NCBI GenBank assembly: GCA_002422745.1
Contig: DITH01000195.1
Location: 940 to 10,631, forward strand
DNA from: Alphaproteobacteria bacterium UBA6189
Lineage (GTDB): Bacteria; Pseudomonadota; Alphaproteobacteria; Rickettsiales; UBA3002
Reading direction: 5' to 3'
Length of the DNA: 9,692 nt
A model generated the notes under the pieces. It was given only the letters and a program-made list of their open reading frames with translations, was not told the origin of the DNA and searched no databases. Positions 1-5,858 of this stretch are shown here, piece by piece. The position numbers and the translations under genes are program-made. The stretch's first letter is position 1, and each line of letters starts with the position of its first letter.

Positions 1-2
1 TC

Positions 3-635
3 AACGAAGAACCCGAAGCCCTGATCAGCGCCGCGATTGCCAGCGCCCATAGCCGCATTCCGCTCTATAAAGACGATATGGAAAATATCATCGGCGTGCT
101 GCATATGAAGGATCTGTTCCGCCTGATCCGGCAACAGAAAATAGGCATCACCCGCGAGATGATCCGCCGGATTGCGCAAAAACCATGGTTTGTGCCCGAA
201 ACCACGACCCTGGCCGACCAACTCAATGCTTTCCGCCGTCAGCGCAAGCATTTCTCCTGTGTGGTCGATGAATATGGTGCCTGGCTCGGTATCGTGACGC
301 TGGAAGATATTATTGAAGAAATCGTCGGCGAGATCGACGACGAGCATGACCCGCTCGCCATTGCCGATATCATGCCGTATGGCGAACGAGCGTACCGGGT
401 GGCGGGCACGGTCACCATCCGCGATGTGAACCGCCAGTTGGGCTGGGATCTGCCCGATGAACACGCCACCACCGTCGCCGGGCTGGTGCTGCACGAGGCG
501 CGGGTGATTCCCGATGTGGGTGCGAATTTCGAGTTTTACGGCTACCGCTTCACGGCGGAGGAGCGCAAGGCCAACCAGATTACGATGCTCACGGTGGAGC
601 GGTTGCCCGAGACCTATGACGACGCGCAGGAATAA
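3..635 (+). CDS. CBS / CorC_HlyC domain protein (hemolysin-family transporter), 5' truncated
   Basis: This is the C-terminal 210 residues of a CorC/HlyC (CNNM-like) family protein; the reading frame is open to the window edge, so the true start lies upstream. The visible part holds the end of a first CBS motif (SRIPLYKDDMENIIGVLHMKD), a second CBS motif (FSCVVDEYGAWLGIVTLEDIIEEIVG split around the conserved VDEYG and GIVTLEDIIEEIVGEI), and a C-terminal CorC_HlyC domain starting near YRVAGTVTIRDVN. Full-length family members usually carry an N-terminal DUF21 membrane domain, which would be outside the window. The family is linked to Mg2+/Co2+ efflux or resistance; the substrate here is not shown by the sequence. 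An internal ATG at 78 is not a credible start because it falls inside the first CBS motif. The next ORF begins seven bases after the stop, suggesting one transcript. Confidence 0.93.
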   Translation, partial: NEEPEALISAAIASAHSRIPLYKDDMENIIGVLHMKDLFRLIRQQKIGITREMIRRIAQKPWFVPETTTLADQLNAFRRQRKHFSCVVDEYGAWLGIVTLEDIIEEIVGEIDDEHDPLAIADIMPYGERAYRVAGTVTIRDVNRQLGWDLPDEHATTVAGLVLHEARVIPDVGANFEFYGYRFTAEERKANQITMLTVERLPETYDDAQE

Positions 636-641
636 CCCGGG

Positions 642-821
642 ATGGGCCAGGCAGAGTATATTATCGAATTCATTCCGCAGGGCCGCTACGTGAAGGTCAG
701 CGCGATCGATCCCATCACCGGCACCGAAGCCGTGATGGTAGGCGACCCGACCCAGCCCCAAGCCACCCTGCAGCGGCTGGCAATTCAAAAGCTTGAGTAT
801 TTGTTAAATAAAAACAAATAG
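642..821 (+). CDS. 59-aa conserved small protein (DUF6898-like)
   Basis: A 59-codon ORF starts at the ATG at 642, six bases after the CBS/CorC stop codon, with a possible ribosome site (cagga, 627-631) inside the end of that gene, so it is probably translated by coupling. The centre reads VKVSAIDPITGTEAVMVGD and the C-terminus has a helical RLAIQKLEYLL segment. I recall this pattern (VKVSAIDP.TGTE..., then R.A..KLEYVL) from a small uncharacterised alphaproteobacterial family, DUF6898; that assignment is from memory, not a search. No signal peptide or membrane segment is visible and no function is known. The hydrophobic alternation IIEFI...YVKVSAI suggests a short beta-rich fold followed by a helix. 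Confidence 0.75.
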   Translation: MGQAEYIIEFIPQGRYVKVSAIDPITGTEAVMVGDPTQPQATLQRLAIQKLEYLLNKNK

Positions 822-924
822 ATAGGGCGTGACTTGATTGTGCTTGGCCATTGTCATGCAATCTTCATCATCGATGCTTCCGAAATTAGGTAAATATTAA
901 TATAGCGGGCATAAAATAATAAAA

Positions 925-931
925 AAGAGGA
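925..931 (+). promoter_or_regulatory. Ribosome binding site of the LysM protein gene
   Basis: The purine-rich AAGAGGA lies 10 bases before the ATG at 942 and supports that start. The KdpE-like gene at 3971 has a nearly identical leader (aagaggatgcgacc against aagaggatggacc here). The AT-rich stretch 880-925 upstream probably holds the promoter, but no clear -35/-10 pair can be assigned. Confidence 0.6.
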
Positions 932-941
932 TGGACCTTGT

Positions 942-2309
942 ATGAGCGATGCGGCGCTAAAACTTTTTAAGCATTATCAAACAGCATTTCTCGATTTTGC
1001 GACGGGTGAAACCGAAGCGACGCCGCGCTTGCCGCGCGATGCAAGCCCTGCTGAAAAGTTAGTATATGATCGCGCCCGCCTGGAGGCGGCAGAGCAGCTG
1101 GTAATCAATGGCAATAAGGAGCGGCTTGCGCATTATAGCGCATGGTTCGGCCAAATACACGGCGACACCGGAAATATTCAGGCAAACACTGGTATTTTGC
1201 GTGGAAATTATTCGCTTAAGAATAATCGCCCTGCGCTGGATACGAATGGGGATGGTAAATTACACGGCGGTTTGGGCGGCGATGAGATTCGGGTGAACAG
1301 CGCCGACCGAAAAAGCTATATTGATGCGGTAGCTACCGCTGAGGCGGTAGGACTGACCGCAGAACTTTTGGGTACAGGGCGGCGTCCCAGTGCAGATGCA
1401 CTACGGGTTAATACCAATAAAGCAGAACGCAGTTTTCAATGGCAATTTACCAGTAATCATGATTATGGCGCCTTGCATACCAAACGGCTAAGAATGCAAC
1501 ATGGGTATGAGGGGTTGCCGACTATCGACGAAACAAGACTTGAGTCGCTTATCGCTATAACGCGTACTGCGCGGCAACCGCGAGAGCCGGTTTCTTCCCC
1601 GGCACCAGTTGCCCCGCACAACCGAGAAAATAATGCTGCCTCCAACGAAACGGAGGCTCGTCCTGCAACCGCTGCGGAAAAACCAAGTGCCTCAGATGCG
1701 CCTGCCCTGAAAGCTACTTCAGCGACAAGTCAAAAACCCCCCACTGCGGCACGCAGTGCCATCCCTGCGCTTGGGCAACACGGCTATACCGTGCGGGCAG
1801 GGGATACGCTGTATGGTATTGCCCAGGCGCAGACGGATATGCTGGCGCAGGTGCAGGCCGAGTTGGGTGACGGGGTATCGTCACATGAATCCACACTGGC
1901 TCTGGCTTTAATGTTGGCCCGTAAAAACGGCATTGCCGATATCGATGTGATTGCCGCCGGGCAGGTGATTAACCCGCCCACTGCCGAAGAGATTAAACTC
2001 GGCGCCGTGTCACTCAAATCCGGGGTAATGCAGGGCGGCCTGCACTACCACGAGGTGAAAGATGCCAACGTGGCGCAGGTAGTGACCTTAAGCGCACCGG
2101 TAGCGAGTGCGGCGGCAGGAGCCCCGCAGCCTGATCCGATCGGGGATAAGCTGGAAGAAGTGGGCGGGGCGCATGGTACGGCACCGGCTGTTGCGACGGC
2201 TGCGCGCATGCAGGTAGCGGAAAGCCAGCCCGCGGCGGATAAAACCCCCACCCCGACCCCGGCCAGCGCCGTTCCCGGCCCACGTTCGGTGGAAATGCCC
2301 CCTTACTAG
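942..2309 (+). CDS. LysM domain protein with EF-hand-like loop
   Basis: This 455-aa protein has no signal peptide or membrane segment. Residues 1-205 form a polar domain I do not recognise; it contains an acidic Gly/Asp loop at about 100-116 (DTNGDGKLHGGLGGDEI) that resembles an EF-hand or dockerin calcium loop (D100, N102, D104) but with extra residues before the final Asp-Glu. A Pro/Ala/Ser-rich linker covers about 212-275. A LysM-like module begins at YTVRAGDTLYGIA (282-294) and runs to about 346; its second half is longer than a usual 45-50-residue LysM. The tail (about 385-455) is Ala/Pro rich. LysM modules bind peptidoglycan or other GlcNAc polymers, which normally means export, yet no classical export signal is seen. 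The first third has more AT-rich codons than its neighbours, which could mean transfer or fast evolution. It appears to be transcribed alone. Confidence 0.85.
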   Translation: MSDAALKLFKHYQTAFLDFATGETEATPRLPRDASPAEKLVYDRARLEAAEQLVINGNKERLAHYSAWFGQIHGDTGNIQANTGILRGNYSLKNNRPALDTNGDGKLHGGLGGDEIRVNSADRKSYIDAVATAEAVGLTAELLGTGRRPSADALRVNTNKAERSFQWQFTSNHDYGALHTKRLRMQHGYEGLPTIDETRLESLIAITRTARQPREPVSSPAPVAPHNRENNAASNETEARPATAAEKPSASDAPALKATSATSQKPPTAARSAIPALGQHGYTVRAGDTLYGIAQAQTDMLAQVQAELGDGVSSHESTLALALMLARKNGIADIDVIAAGQVINPPTAEEIKLGAVSLKSGVMQGGLHYHEVKDANVAQVVTLSAPVASAAAGAPQPDPIGDKLEEVGGAHGTAPAVATAARMQVAESQPAADKTPTPTPASAVPGPRSVEMPPY

Positions 2310-2421
2310 CCCATCCGAGTGGGGCTTGCTTCTAAAGCTTGCCAGCCTCAGGAACGACTGATAAGCCATTGCCTTTCGCAGCCTATTTCGGCTGCCCGTC
2401 CATTCACGCACGAGGCAATGC

Positions 2422-3894
2422 ATGTTAGGTCCTATCAGCCGTATCCTGGTTAAGAAATCCGTGGTGCAGATTCAGCATGAGGCGCATGCCCATGCATTAA
2501 ACCGTACCCTGAGCCGGTGGAACCTGGTTAGCCTCGGCATTGGTTGTATCATCGGGGCCGGTATCTTCGTGATGACAGGTACGGCGGCGGCTCAATATGC
2601 CGGGCCGGCGATTATCCTTTCCTTCGTGGTGGCCGGATTGGCCTGTGCTTTTGCAGGCTTGTGCTACGCCGAGCTGGCCTCGGTGCTACCCGTCTCGGGT
2701 TCGGCCTATACCTATGCCTATGCCACACTGGGTGAAGTGTTCGCCTGGATCATGGGATGGCTGCTCCTGCTCGAATATGGTCTTGCCGCCTCGACCGTGG
2801 CGGTCGGCTGGTCGGGATATATCGTGAGTTTCCTGAAAGATTTCGATGTGGTGATCAACCCCATCTACACGGCGGCGCGCGGCCATATGGTCGAAGCAGC
2901 CGACGGCACCATGGTAGAAGCCATCGTCAACCTGCCGGCGGTGCTTGGCGTGCTGGCCGTGACCGCCTTGCTGGTGGTTGGGGTGAAAGAATCGGCCAAC
3001 GTAAATAACGTTATCGTGATTGTAAAAGTTGCGGTGATTCTCGCCTTTATCGGAATCGGCGCCTTTTATGTGAATACCGATAACTGGCAACCCTTTATCC
3101 CGGAACCTACGGGTAAGGAGGGCGAATTTGGCGTGACGGGTATCTTGCGGGCGGCGTCGGTGATTTTCTTCGCCTATGTCGGGTTCGAAGCGGTGTCGAC
3201 CGCGGCGGCGGAAGCCAAAGACCCGCAGAAAGATATGCCGTTCGGTATTATCGGCTCGCTGGTGATCTGTACTGTGATTTACATGGCGACCGCGTTCGTG
3301 CTGACTGGCGTGGTGCATTATTCCGACCTGAACGTGCCCGACCCGATTGCCGTGGCGGTAGACCAGATCGGCCTTGGCTGGTTTGCGTTCATTATTAAAG
3401 TGGGGGCCATCATGGGGTTAAGCTCGGTGATGCTGGTACTGCTTTATGGCCAGACCCGTATTTTCTACACGATGAGTAAGGACGGGTTGCTGCCAACCGC
3501 GCTGTCGAAAGTGCATCCCAAATTCCATACGCCCTATATCAACACCATGATTGTGGGCGCGCTGGTAGCGGTTGCGGCGGGCACGATGCCGATCGATGAG
3601 CTTGGCGACCTGGTCTCGCTGGGCACGTTATGCGCGTTTGCGATTGTTTGTATCAGCGTTCTTTACCTGCAATATAAAGAGCCGCACCTTCCACGTCCGT
3701 TCAGCACGCCGTGGAAGCCGTATATACCGATTCTCGGTATTTTGCTGTGCGGTTACCTGATTGCCCAGATGCCGGTGGAAACCTTCCATAAACTCAAATG
3801 GTTCTTCCTCATCGGCGGGGTCATTTATGTATGCTATGGCATGCATTTCAGCCAGCTGCATAAAGTTGCCAAAGCCAAGCTGGAAGGCAAGTAA
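2422..3894 (+). CDS. APC superfamily amino acid permease (CAT type)
   Basis: This 490-aa inner-membrane transporter takes up amino acids, most likely by proton-coupled transport as in its family. The unwound TM1 motif is clear (GIGCIIGAGIFVMTG, 39-53), and so is the TM6 region FFAYVGFEAVSTAAAEAKDP (249-268), both hallmarks of the APC fold. About 12 hydrophobic segments can be traced, near 34-55, 62-85, 100-135, 172-187, 196-216, 240-258, 276-297, 317-342, 373-389, 397-416, 434-450 and 459-475. The length and motifs fit bacterial YfnA/CAT-like permeases; substrate cannot be read from sequence, so cationic amino acids are only the family default. Start ATG 2422 follows a weak Shine-Dalgarno (cgagg, 2411-2415). 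The KdpE-like regulator lies 76 bases downstream, but a hairpin at this gene's stop and an inverted repeat before the regulator argue against a simple operon. Confidence 0.95.
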   Translation: MLGPISRILVKKSVVQIQHEAHAHALNRTLSRWNLVSLGIGCIIGAGIFVMTGTAAAQYAGPAIILSFVVAGLACAFAGLCYAELASVLPVSGSAYTYAYATLGEVFAWIMGWLLLLEYGLAASTVAVGWSGYIVSFLKDFDVVINPIYTAARGHMVEAADGTMVEAIVNLPAVLGVLAVTALLVVGVKESANVNNVIVIVKVAVILAFIGIGAFYVNTDNWQPFIPEPTGKEGEFGVTGILRAASVIFFAYVGFEAVSTAAAEAKDPQKDMPFGIIGSLVICTVIYMATAFVLTGVVHYSDLNVPDPIAVAVDQIGLGWFAFIIKVGAIMGLSSVMLVLLYGQTRIFYTMSKDGLLPTALSKVHPKFHTPYINTMIVGALVAVAAGTMPIDELGDLVSLGTLCAFAIVCISVLYLQYKEPHLPRPFSTPWKPYIPILGILLCGYLIAQMPVETFHKLKWFFLIGGVIYVCYGMHFSQLHKVAKAKLEGK

Positions 3895-3901
3895 GCCTTC
3901 C
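3882..3901 (+). terminator. Hairpin spanning the permease stop codon (possible weak terminator)
   Basis: GGAAGGC (3882-3888) and GCCTTCC (3895-3901) form a perfect 7-bp stem with a six-base loop that contains the TAA stop codon. The following sequence is only mildly T-rich (ttcttt at 3908-3913), so it is a weak or Rho-assisted terminator, or an mRNA 3'-end stabiliser, rather than a textbook terminator. Confidence 0.4.
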
Positions 3902-3932
3902 GCATGGGTTCTTTATACGGCTGGGCGTAGAG

Positions 3933-3959
3933 CTTAACTGTACATGCTACATAGTTAAG
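3933..3959. promoter_or_regulatory. Inverted repeat upstream of the KdpE-like gene
   Basis: CTTAACT (3933-3939) and AGTTAAG (3953-3959) are perfect 7-bp inverted arms 13 bases apart, ending just before the start codon at 3971. The right arm overlaps the Shine-Dalgarno AAGAGG (3957-3962). As DNA it could be an operator for a dimeric regulator, possibly autoregulation; as RNA it would pair part of the ribosome site. Neither role is proven. Confidence 0.45.
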
Positions 3960-3970
3960 AGGATGCGACC

Positions 3971-4690
3971 ATGAACCAGAAGAAAAACACCGTACTCATC
4001 ATTGAGGACGAACCCCCTATCCGTAAATTGCTGACCATTACGCTTGAGAGCAAAGGCTTTAAAGCGGTGGACGCCAACGAAGGCCGCGCCGGTGCGCGCT
4101 TGGTAGCTTCGGTGAAGCCCGAGCTGGTACTGCTCGATCTCGGCCTGCCGGATATGGACGGCAAGGAAGTGATCAAAACCATCCGTGAATGGAGCCAGGT
4201 GCCGATTATCGTGTGCTCGGTGCGTTCCGACGATAGCGAAGTTATCGCGGCGCTGGAGCTTGGCGCGAACGATTATGTGACCAAACCCTTCAACCCGGAA
4301 GTGTTGCTGGCGCGGATTAATGCCAATCTGCGTAAAGCGGTCACAGAAGAGGCGGGCGAGCCCGAACTGACCAACGGCCATATCCGGATGGATCTGGTAC
4401 GCCACGAAGTGTTCCTCGATAACGAAAAAACCGTGTTCACGCCGAAGGAATATGAGCTACTGCGCTACTTCCTGATGCATCGCGGTAAAATGCTGACCCA
4501 CAAACAGATCCTGAAGGATGTGTGGGGTCCCGCGCATGCCGACGATATGCAATACCTGCGCGTATATGTTAGCCAACTGCGCGACAAAATCGAGAAAGAA
4601 CCGTCGGAGCCGAGCTATATCATTACCGAACCCGGTATCGGCTATCGGATGGAAATCATCAAAAACAGCGATCAGGCGGCTGCCGCCTGA
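3971..4690 (+). CDS. kdpE: KdpE-like OmpR-family response regulator
   Basis: This 239-aa protein is a DNA-binding response regulator. The receiver domain (about 7-122) shows the acidic pair E12-D13, the phosphoacceptor D56 in LLDLGLPDMDG, the switch Ser at 83 and the conserved K105 in TKPF. A winged helix-turn-helix domain follows (about 135-229), with FTPKEYELLRYFL, LTHKQILKDVWGP and YLRVYVSQLRDKIE, ending in ITEPGIGYRME. The stretches IREWSQVPIIVCSVRSDD and VWGPAH...YLRVYVSQLR match E. coli KdpE closely, so it is KdpE-like rather than a generic OmpR member. KdpE normally activates the kdpFABC potassium pump, but no kdp pump gene is in this window, so its target is open. Its likely kinase partner is the KdpD-like protein encoded on the other strand. 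It has a good ribosome site (AAGAGG) and its own terminator, so it seems monocistronic. Confidence 0.9.
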   Translation: MNQKKNTVLIIEDEPPIRKLLTITLESKGFKAVDANEGRAGARLVASVKPELVLLDLGLPDMDGKEVIKTIREWSQVPIIVCSVRSDDSEVIAALELGANDYVTKPFNPEVLLARINANLRKAVTEEAGEPELTNGHIRMDLVRHEVFLDNEKTVFTPKEYELLRYFLMHRGKMLTHKQILKDVWGPAHADDMQYLRVYVSQLRDKIEKEPSEPSYIITEPGIGYRMEIIKNSDQAAAA

Positions 4691-4725
4691 AAGAGTTAGT
4701 TCGTTTACGATACGATTCCCCTATG

Positions 4726-4756
4726 AAAGAGGGTCGCTCGCGCGGCCCTCTTTTTT
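4726..4756 (+). terminator. Intrinsic terminator of the KdpE-like gene
   Basis: AGAGGGTCGC (4728-4737) pairs with GCGGCCCTCT (4742-4751) to give a 10-bp stem with one G-U pair and a TCGC loop, followed by six T (4751-4756). Three upstream A residues can extend the stem. It lies 36 bases after the stop codon. Confidence 0.93.
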
Positions 4757-4864
4757 GTTCGAGCAACGGGTTGCCATACAAGTTTACGACCGGTTGATGC
4801 ATGTCCCTACGCGTGAGCATCGATTCCTAATAAAGAAGAGCGCACTGTGAAAGCACACACGAAA

Positions 4865-4870
4865 AAGGAG
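4865..4870 (+). promoter_or_regulatory. Ribosome binding site that fixes the lipoprotein start
   Basis: AAGGAG lies six bases before ATG 4877. It falls inside the reading frame if translation began at GTG 4847, so it argues for the shorter protein. Confidence 0.75.
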
Positions 4871-4876
4871 AACCCC

Positions 4877-5119
4877 ATGCAAACCCCTAAATTGATGACT
4901 GCCGTTGCCTTGCTACCGTTGCTTGCCGCGTGCGGTGAAAGCCAAGGTGATCGGGCGCTTTCTGGTGCCGGTATTGGTGCTGGTGTTGGCGCTGCAACCG
5001 GTGCACTGACGGGCGGCAGCGCAACCACAGGTGCCCTGATTGGGGCCGGTGTTGGTGGTGCTGGTGGTGCACTAACCGATAAAGACGATGTAGATCTCGG
5101 CAAACCCGTCTGGAGATAA
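4877..5119 (+). CDS. Small glycine-zipper lipoprotein
   Basis: An 80-aa predicted lipoprotein. The N-terminus is a type II signal peptide (K5, then LMTAVALLPLLAAC) with lipobox LAAC and lipidated Cys19. The mature part is a glycine-zipper segment (about 29-66) made of two similar units, GAGIGAGVGAATGAL (30-44) and GALIGAGVGGAGGAL (52-66), followed by a charged tail (TDKDDVDLGK). Gly-zipper lipoproteins of this kind (YMGG/OmpA-like glycine zipper, SlyB/Rick_17kDa style) sit in the outer membrane and are often stress-induced. I chose ATG 4877 over an in-frame GTG at 4847 because AAGGAG (4865-4870) is well placed six bases before it and the signal peptide then has a normal n-region. Probably co-transcribed with the DUF1328 gene 25 bases downstream. 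Confidence 0.85.
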   Translation: MQTPKLMTAVALLPLLAACGESQGDRALSGAGIGAGVGAATGALTGGSATTGALIGAGVGGAGGALTDKDDVDLGKPVWR

Positions 5120-5144
5120 TTCGTACCAACCATAGGAGGGTGCC

Positions 5145-5330
5145 ATGATCGGATGGGCCATTACTTTTTTTCTGCTGGCAATTGTTGCCGCCATGTTCGG
5201 TTTTGGCGGTTTGGCGGGTACATTCGCATCCATCGCCCAATTCCTGACGGTATTGTTCGTCGTGCTGTTTGTAGCTAGCCTGATTTATGGTGCAGTTACC
5301 GGCCGCGATGTCAGCCCGCCGGTCGCGTAA
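5145..5330 (+). CDS. DUF1328 (YtjA/UPF0391) family membrane peptide
   Basis: A 61-aa, two-helix membrane protein. The sequence MIGWAITFFLLAIVAAMFGFGGLAGTFA matches the DUF1328 signature (W-x(5)-FL-x-A-x-x-AA-x-x-GFGGLAGT) known from E. coli YtjA. The second hydrophobic segment is LTVLFVVLFVASLIYGAV (34-51), and a short polar tail ends DVSPPVA. The family is found in many Proteobacteria and its function is unknown; it is usually thought to sit in the inner membrane. A strong Shine-Dalgarno AGGAGGG (5134-5140) lies four bases before the ATG. It follows the glycine-zipper lipoprotein closely and precedes an intrinsic terminator, so the two probably form a short envelope-related operon. Confidence 0.93.
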   Translation: MIGWAITFFLLAIVAAMFGFGGLAGTFASIAQFLTVLFVVLFVASLIYGAVTGRDVSPPVA

Positions 5331-5350
5331 GCGGACGGCAGACCACGAAT

Positions 5351-5386
5351 ATCCGCCTGCTATGTAGTCGCATGCTCCAGGCGGAT
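5351..5386 (+). repeat. Inverted repeat in the DUF1328 3' region
   Basis: ATCCGCCTG (5351-5359) and CAGGCGGAT (5378-5386) are perfect 9-bp inverted arms around an 18-base loop that can itself form a short ATG/CAT stem. It lies between the DUF1328 stop and the terminator at 5393. It could be a transcript 3'-end structure or part of a small RNA; no T-run follows it directly. Confidence 0.55.
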
Positions 5387-5392
5387 TGACGG

Positions 5393-5423
5393 GGGCGGAG
5401 GATTTATTTCCTCCGCCCTTTTT
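5393..5423 (+). terminator. Intrinsic terminator of the lipoprotein-DUF1328 operon
   Basis: GGGCGGAGGA (5393-5402) and TCCTCCGCCC (5409-5418) form a perfect 10-bp stem with loop TTTATT, followed by five T (5419-5423). The minus strand lacks a T-run on the other side, so it is not an obvious bidirectional terminator for the convergent kinase operon. Confidence 0.93.
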
Positions 5424-5480
5424 CATGAGATAAAGATAAAAATCGTCACTGTGTTTGGGGGACGAGCAGGGGAGGATGAT

Positions 5481-5858
5481 TTATTTCATTTGCTCTTCAA
5501 TCACGTCGAGCAAATCTTCCATGATAAACGGCTTGGTGACATAGCCGCAGGCACCCAGTTCAAAGGCGGTATCTTTGGTGCGTTGCTCCTTGCGGACACT
5601 TAGAATGATTACCGCAGGGTGCTGACCGTTATGGTCGCCCTGTAAAATTTCCGGCAGGATATCCAACCCATCGCGGTCGGGCAAACCCAGATCGAGCACC
5701 ACGACATCGGGCTTAATACTGGCGCATTTCTCGAGCCCCTCACGTGCATTGGACGCTTCATGGAAACTGGCACCCTGTGATTGCAGCGAGATGCGCAAAA
5801 AAGTGCGGATGGATGGTGTGTCGTCGATTGCCAGGATACGTTTGTTCGTAAGGCTCAT
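5481..5858 (-). CDS. Stand-alone receiver-domain response regulator
   Basis: A 125-aa protein that consists of one CheY-like receiver domain and nothing else. The acidic pair D12-D13 (AIDDTPSIRTFL), phosphoacceptor D56 (VLDLGLPDRDGLDILPEI), Ser87 at the switch position and K109 (VTKPF) are all present, so it should accept a phosphoryl group. The LDLGLPDxDG motif is the same as in the KdpE-like regulator, which suggests a common origin. Lacking an output domain, it may act by protein contact, as a phosphate sink, or as a phosphorelay link. Its ATG overlaps the TGA of the histidine kinase gene (ATGA, 5858-5855), so the two are translationally coupled and almost certainly partners. No clear terminator follows on this strand. 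Confidence 0.93.
   Translation of the reverse strand: MSLTNKRILAIDDTPSIRTFLRISLQSQGASFHEASNAREGLEKCASIKPDVVVLDLGLPDRDGLDILPEILQGDHNGQHPAVIILSVRKEQRTKDTAFELGACGYVTKPFIMEDLLDVIEEQMK

Noticed and set aside
886..900. TTAG-N7-TTAA near-match to a CtrA site before the LysM gene
   Set aside because: It has one mismatch in a very AT-rich region, where such matches are expected by chance.
931..945. Four-codon ORF (MDLV) overlapping the LysM start by ATGA
   Set aside because: Its ATG touches the purine-rich ribosome site, leaving no spacing, so translation is unlikely.
2309..2325. Possible terminator after the LysM gene (GCCCA with TGGGGC)
   Set aside because: The stem is only about five pairs with a bulge and no T-run follows.
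2351..2376. GGAAC as a possible EcfG (general stress sigma) -35 element before the permease
   Set aside because: No CGTT-like -10 lies 16-18 bases downstream, and no other intergenic region showed a full GGAAC...CGTT pair by eye.
2686..3318. 210-aa open frame on the - strand inside the permease gene
   Set aside because: It is antisense to a clear APC transporter; the product is full of His, Arg and Asp runs typical of reverse-strand shadows and has no ribosome site.
3947..4405. 152-aa open frame on the - strand over the KdpE-like gene
   Set aside because: It is the antisense shadow of the receiver domain; the + strand frame has all receiver motifs.
4887..5426. 179-aa - strand frame across the lipoprotein and DUF1328 genes
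   Set aside because: It covers two convincing + strand genes and runs through a terminator; its composition (HQHHQHR runs) is that of a shadow of glycine-rich codons.
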